Source: an uncultured Solirubrobacterales bacterium (GTDB taxonomy: Bacteria > Actinomycetota > Thermoleophilia > Solirubrobacterales > 70-9). From it: a stretch of DNA of 8,884 bases. Below, piece by piece: positions 7,042-8,884 of this stretch. The stretch spans positions 1 to 8,884 of the forward strand of contig CALEMO010000288.1 in the NCBI GenBank assembly GCA_937910825.1, given 5' to 3'. Every line of letters begins with the position of its first letter. Position 1 is the first letter of the stretch. The notes beneath the pieces were generated by a model. It saw nothing but the letters and a program-made list of their open reading frames with translations, was not told where the DNA came from and made no database searches. The position numbers and the translations under genes are program-made.

Positions 7042-8763
7042 TCATGCGATCGGGGTCTCAGCCTGTTCTATCAGGGGAAGGCGGACCCAAAAGGTACTGC
7101 CCTCGCCTTCTACGGAACTTGCGCCCATCTCCCCACCCATCACATCGGCCATCCTGCGGGCGATCGCAAGGCCGAGGCCGAAGCCCTCCTGACGGCGCGA
7201 TTCCGAACGCCTGTAGAAGCGCTCGAATACGCGGTCAACCTCTGCTTGTGGGATTCCGGTTCCAGTGTCAATAACTTCAAGAAGCATCTCTTCGTCGCCG
7301 AATCGCCTGCCGCGAACGGTAATGGTGCCGGGCGGCGGAGTGTTTTTCAGTGCATTCGTGACCAGGCCGATCAATACCTGCCTCAGCAGGGTCGGATCAC
7401 CTTTGGCGGCCAGATCCCTCTCGACGTCGAGGATCAACTCAAGCCCGGGCGGCACCTCCACCGCGGATTCGACGTCGCTGGCGGCATTGGTCACGTCCAC
7501 GACCTCGACCTCTCCCGCGCCGAGCGCCTCGACCCGGGCGAGGGTGAGCAGGGACTGGGTCAGCCGGCTCATGCGTTCCGCGTCGGTCGAGAGCCGGTTG
7601 AGGAAATGGTCGCGAGCGGCCGGATCGTCTTTGGCACCCGACTGCAGGACCTCGATCGCTCCGGAGATCCCGGCCAGCGGATTGCGCAACTCGTGGGCGG
7701 CGTTGCTGACGAAATCGCGTTCTGCGAATTCCTTGCGCATTTCGTCGGTGCGGTCGCGGACAACGACGAGCACCGCGTTTTCATCCGGCAGGGCGCGAGC
7801 CTGCATCGCATAGGCGCGGTCTCCAATGCGCAGGGCCGGATGGGCAGCGAAGCCTTCGGTCGCCGCCCTTTTGATCTGGGGGATCATCGGCTCGGGAGGG
7901 AGCCCGCCCTGGTCCAGCAGTACGGTGGCGGCCGAGTTGTAAAAGCGGACCGGGCCGTGATCGTCGACCACCATAACCGCATCGTTGAGGCCGTCGAAGA
8001 TCGCGGTCAGTTTGTCGCGGTCCGCGGTCAGCACGCCGAAGTTTTCCTTGAGCGCCTGGCGCATCGAGTCGAGCGAACGGGCGAGGTCCCCGATTTCGTC
8101 GCGTCCGCCGGTGGGCAACTCTACGTCGAAGTTGCCGGAAGCAAGGTCATCGGCTTCGCTCGCCAGACGCTTCAGCCGTACGGTGATTCCGGATGCGATG
8201 GCAAAGCCGATCAGGCTGCCGACCAGCACCCCGATCAGGGCGCCCCGGCGGCTGTCGGCTTCCAGGTCATCGAGCGCCTCGCGCAAAACCTCCGGCCTTG
8301 AATAGCGGCCGACGACGGCCCCGGCGAAGCCGGATTCGTTGATCACCGGCACGCCGACCAGGGTCACCTCGCCGTCATCGATCTCGGTCGTCTGGCGCAC
8401 CCCGGCGAGCGCATTGTTCAGCGCCACCGCATACGTTTCCCGATTCTCAAAAATCGGCTTGGAACCAGGCGGTGCGACCAGTACGCCGCCGGCGTCGAAG
8501 TACCAGGCGGAGAACCCCTCGCCATTGGCGGCTTCGATCTCGGCCTCGATATTCGCCTTGGAGGAACCGACCCGGTCGGCAAGTCGGAACGTCCGCCCCA
8601 CCGCTAGCTCGGTCGACCTCTCGGTCAGGACTTCACGGCTCGAATTCGAGACGATGAAATAGATCACGGTGGCCGTAATCAGGCCGACCAGGGCGAAACC
8701 GCCGGCCAGCCAGATCCTCATGCCGATGTGACGGCGCCGCTTCAATGGTTGCCTCTTCTTCAT
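7042..8763 (-). CDS. Membrane sensor histidine kinase (HAMP-PAS-HisKA-HATPase)
   Basis: The 573-residue protein starts with a basic cytoplasmic tail (KKRQPLKRRRH), followed by membrane segment 1 (about 16-39), an extracytoplasmic sensor region (about 40-172) and membrane segment 2 (about 174-195). Next come a HAMP linker (about 192-245), a PAS domain (about 250-340), a HisKA dimerisation domain with phospho-acceptor His357 in NAAHELRNPLAGI, and an ATPase domain. The ATPase domain has the N box (Asn470, LVTNALKNTP), G1 box DTGTGIP (499-505), F box FERFY (513-517) and G2 box GFGLGLA (527-533). It should autophosphorylate and pass phosphate to the adjacent response regulator. The layout resembles PhoR-like kinases, but the signal is unknown. 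ATG 8763 lacks a good Shine-Dalgarno; ATG 8721 (MRIWLAGG) would remove the basic tail but keep the first membrane segment, and is possible. A divergent glycosyltransferase gene starts 75 bases away. Confidence 0.96.
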   Translation of the reverse strand: MKKRQPLKRRRHIGMRIWLAGGFALVGLITATVIYFIVSNSSREVLTERSTELAVGRTFRLADRVGSSKANIEAEIEAANGEGFSAWYFDAGGVLVAPPGSKPIFENRETYAVALNNALAGVRQTTEIDDGEVTLVGVPVINESGFAGAVVGRYSRPEVLREALDDLEADSRRGALIGVLVGSLIGFAIASGITVRLKRLASEADDLASGNFDVELPTGGRDEIGDLARSLDSMRQALKENFGVLTADRDKLTAIFDGLNDAVMVVDDHGPVRFYNSAATVLLDQGGLPPEPMIPQIKRAATEGFAAHPALRIGDRAYAMQARALPDENAVLVVVRDRTDEMRKEFAERDFVSNAAHELRNPLAGISGAIEVLQSGAKDDPAARDHFLNRLSTDAERMSRLTQSLLTLARVEALGAGEVEVVDVTNAASDVESAVEVPPGLELILDVERDLAAKGDPTLLRQVLIGLVTNALKNTPPPGTITVRGRRFGDEEMLLEVIDTGTGIPQAEVDRVFERFYRRSESRRQEGFGLGLAIARRMADVMGGEMGASSVEGEGSTFWVRLPLIEQAETPIA

Positions 8764-8837
8764 GCGAGAAGCAGCCTAAAGCAGTCGGCGCAAGGCTTCG
8801 CACAACCTGAAATCTCCAAATCGGAAACAATCGTCAC
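8764..8837. promoter_or_regulatory. Divergent promoter region between the histidine kinase and glycosyltransferase genes
   Basis: These 74 bases separate two divergent start codons and must hold the start signals of the kinase-regulator-P450 run. Base composition is more AT-rich on the glycosyltransferase side (aatctccaaatcggaaacaa). I could not pick convincing -35/-10 pairs, and there is no strong ribosome binding site on either side. The assignment rests on gene arrangement. Confidence 0.4.
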
Positions 8838-8884
8838 GTGAAGACTCTTGTTTTCATCCCGGCGTGGAATGAAGAGGACTCAAT
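8838..8884 (+). CDS. Family 2 glycosyltransferase, N-terminal fragment cut by window end
   Basis: From GTG 8838 the plus strand reads (M)KTLVFIPAWNEEDSI up to the last base of the window. This closely matches the N-terminal nucleotide-sugar-binding strand of GT-A fold family 2 glycosyltransferases (the '..VVIPAYNEE..I' motif), which transfer sugars from nucleotide donors to polyprenyl phosphate, lipid or polysaccharide acceptors. An in-frame TGA at 8808-8810, with no start codon between it and GTG 8838, makes that GTG the first possible start. There is no clear Shine-Dalgarno. Only fifteen full codons are present, so subfamily and acceptor cannot be judged, but motif position and spacing at the extreme N-terminus are characteristic. 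Confidence 0.75.
   Translation, partial: MKTLVFIPAWNEEDS

Noticed and set aside
7018..8301. 427-codon open frame on the plus strand
   Set aside because: It lies entirely antisense to the response regulator start and the histidine kinase, whose domains are complete. The translation has no recognisable motif, and long antisense frames are expected in GC-rich genes.

Overview
This is a GC-rich (about 60% or more) bacterial chromosomal window, dense with genes and with most of the coding on the minus strand. The gene families and overall composition look actinobacterial. A Thermoleophilia/Solirubrobacterales-type genome is my best guess, but no rRNA or other taxonomic marker is present, so this is inference. 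I see no tRNA, rRNA, CRISPR array, insertion sequence or phage gene.

Left end (1-1029): a decayed fragment of an NADPH-dependent FMN reductase-like gene lies on the plus strand, and nothing recognisable precedes it at 1-147. A stem-loop follows at 384-415, then a convergent minus-strand gene for a 49-residue charged helical peptide with a strict four-residue hydrophobic periodicity. A C4 zinc-finger TraR/DksA-family regulator is transcribed away from the peptide gene.

Middle (1042-3845): the ATP-dependent protease Lon, followed on the minus strand by an HxlR-type winged-helix regulator whose most likely start codon lies inside the end of lon. The 217-base gap upstream of lon holds a short hairpin and a conspicuous interrupted inverted repeat. 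Each arm of that repeat is itself nearly palindromic.

Pseudogene (3846-4995): the remains of a PAS-PAS-(GGDEF)-EAL cyclic-di-GMP signalling protein. It has two in-frame stop codons, one frame change, and no GGDEF domain, EAL signature or second half of the second PAS domain.

Right end (5045-8884): a minus-strand run of sensor histidine kinase, OmpR/PhoB-type response regulator and cytochrome P450, in that order of transcription, with short gaps that suggest one operon. Divergent from the kinase, the last 47 bases encode the first residues of a family 2 glycosyltransferase that is cut by the window edge.

Functionally the window combines stress and proteostasis (Lon, DksA-like), redox chemistry (P450, dead flavin reductase) and signal transduction (two-component pair, HxlR, dead c-di-GMP enzyme). 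I do not see a convincing new multi-gene system. The points most worth a second look are the tetrad-repeat peptide, the inverted repeat upstream of lon, and the two deletion-riddled pseudogenes.
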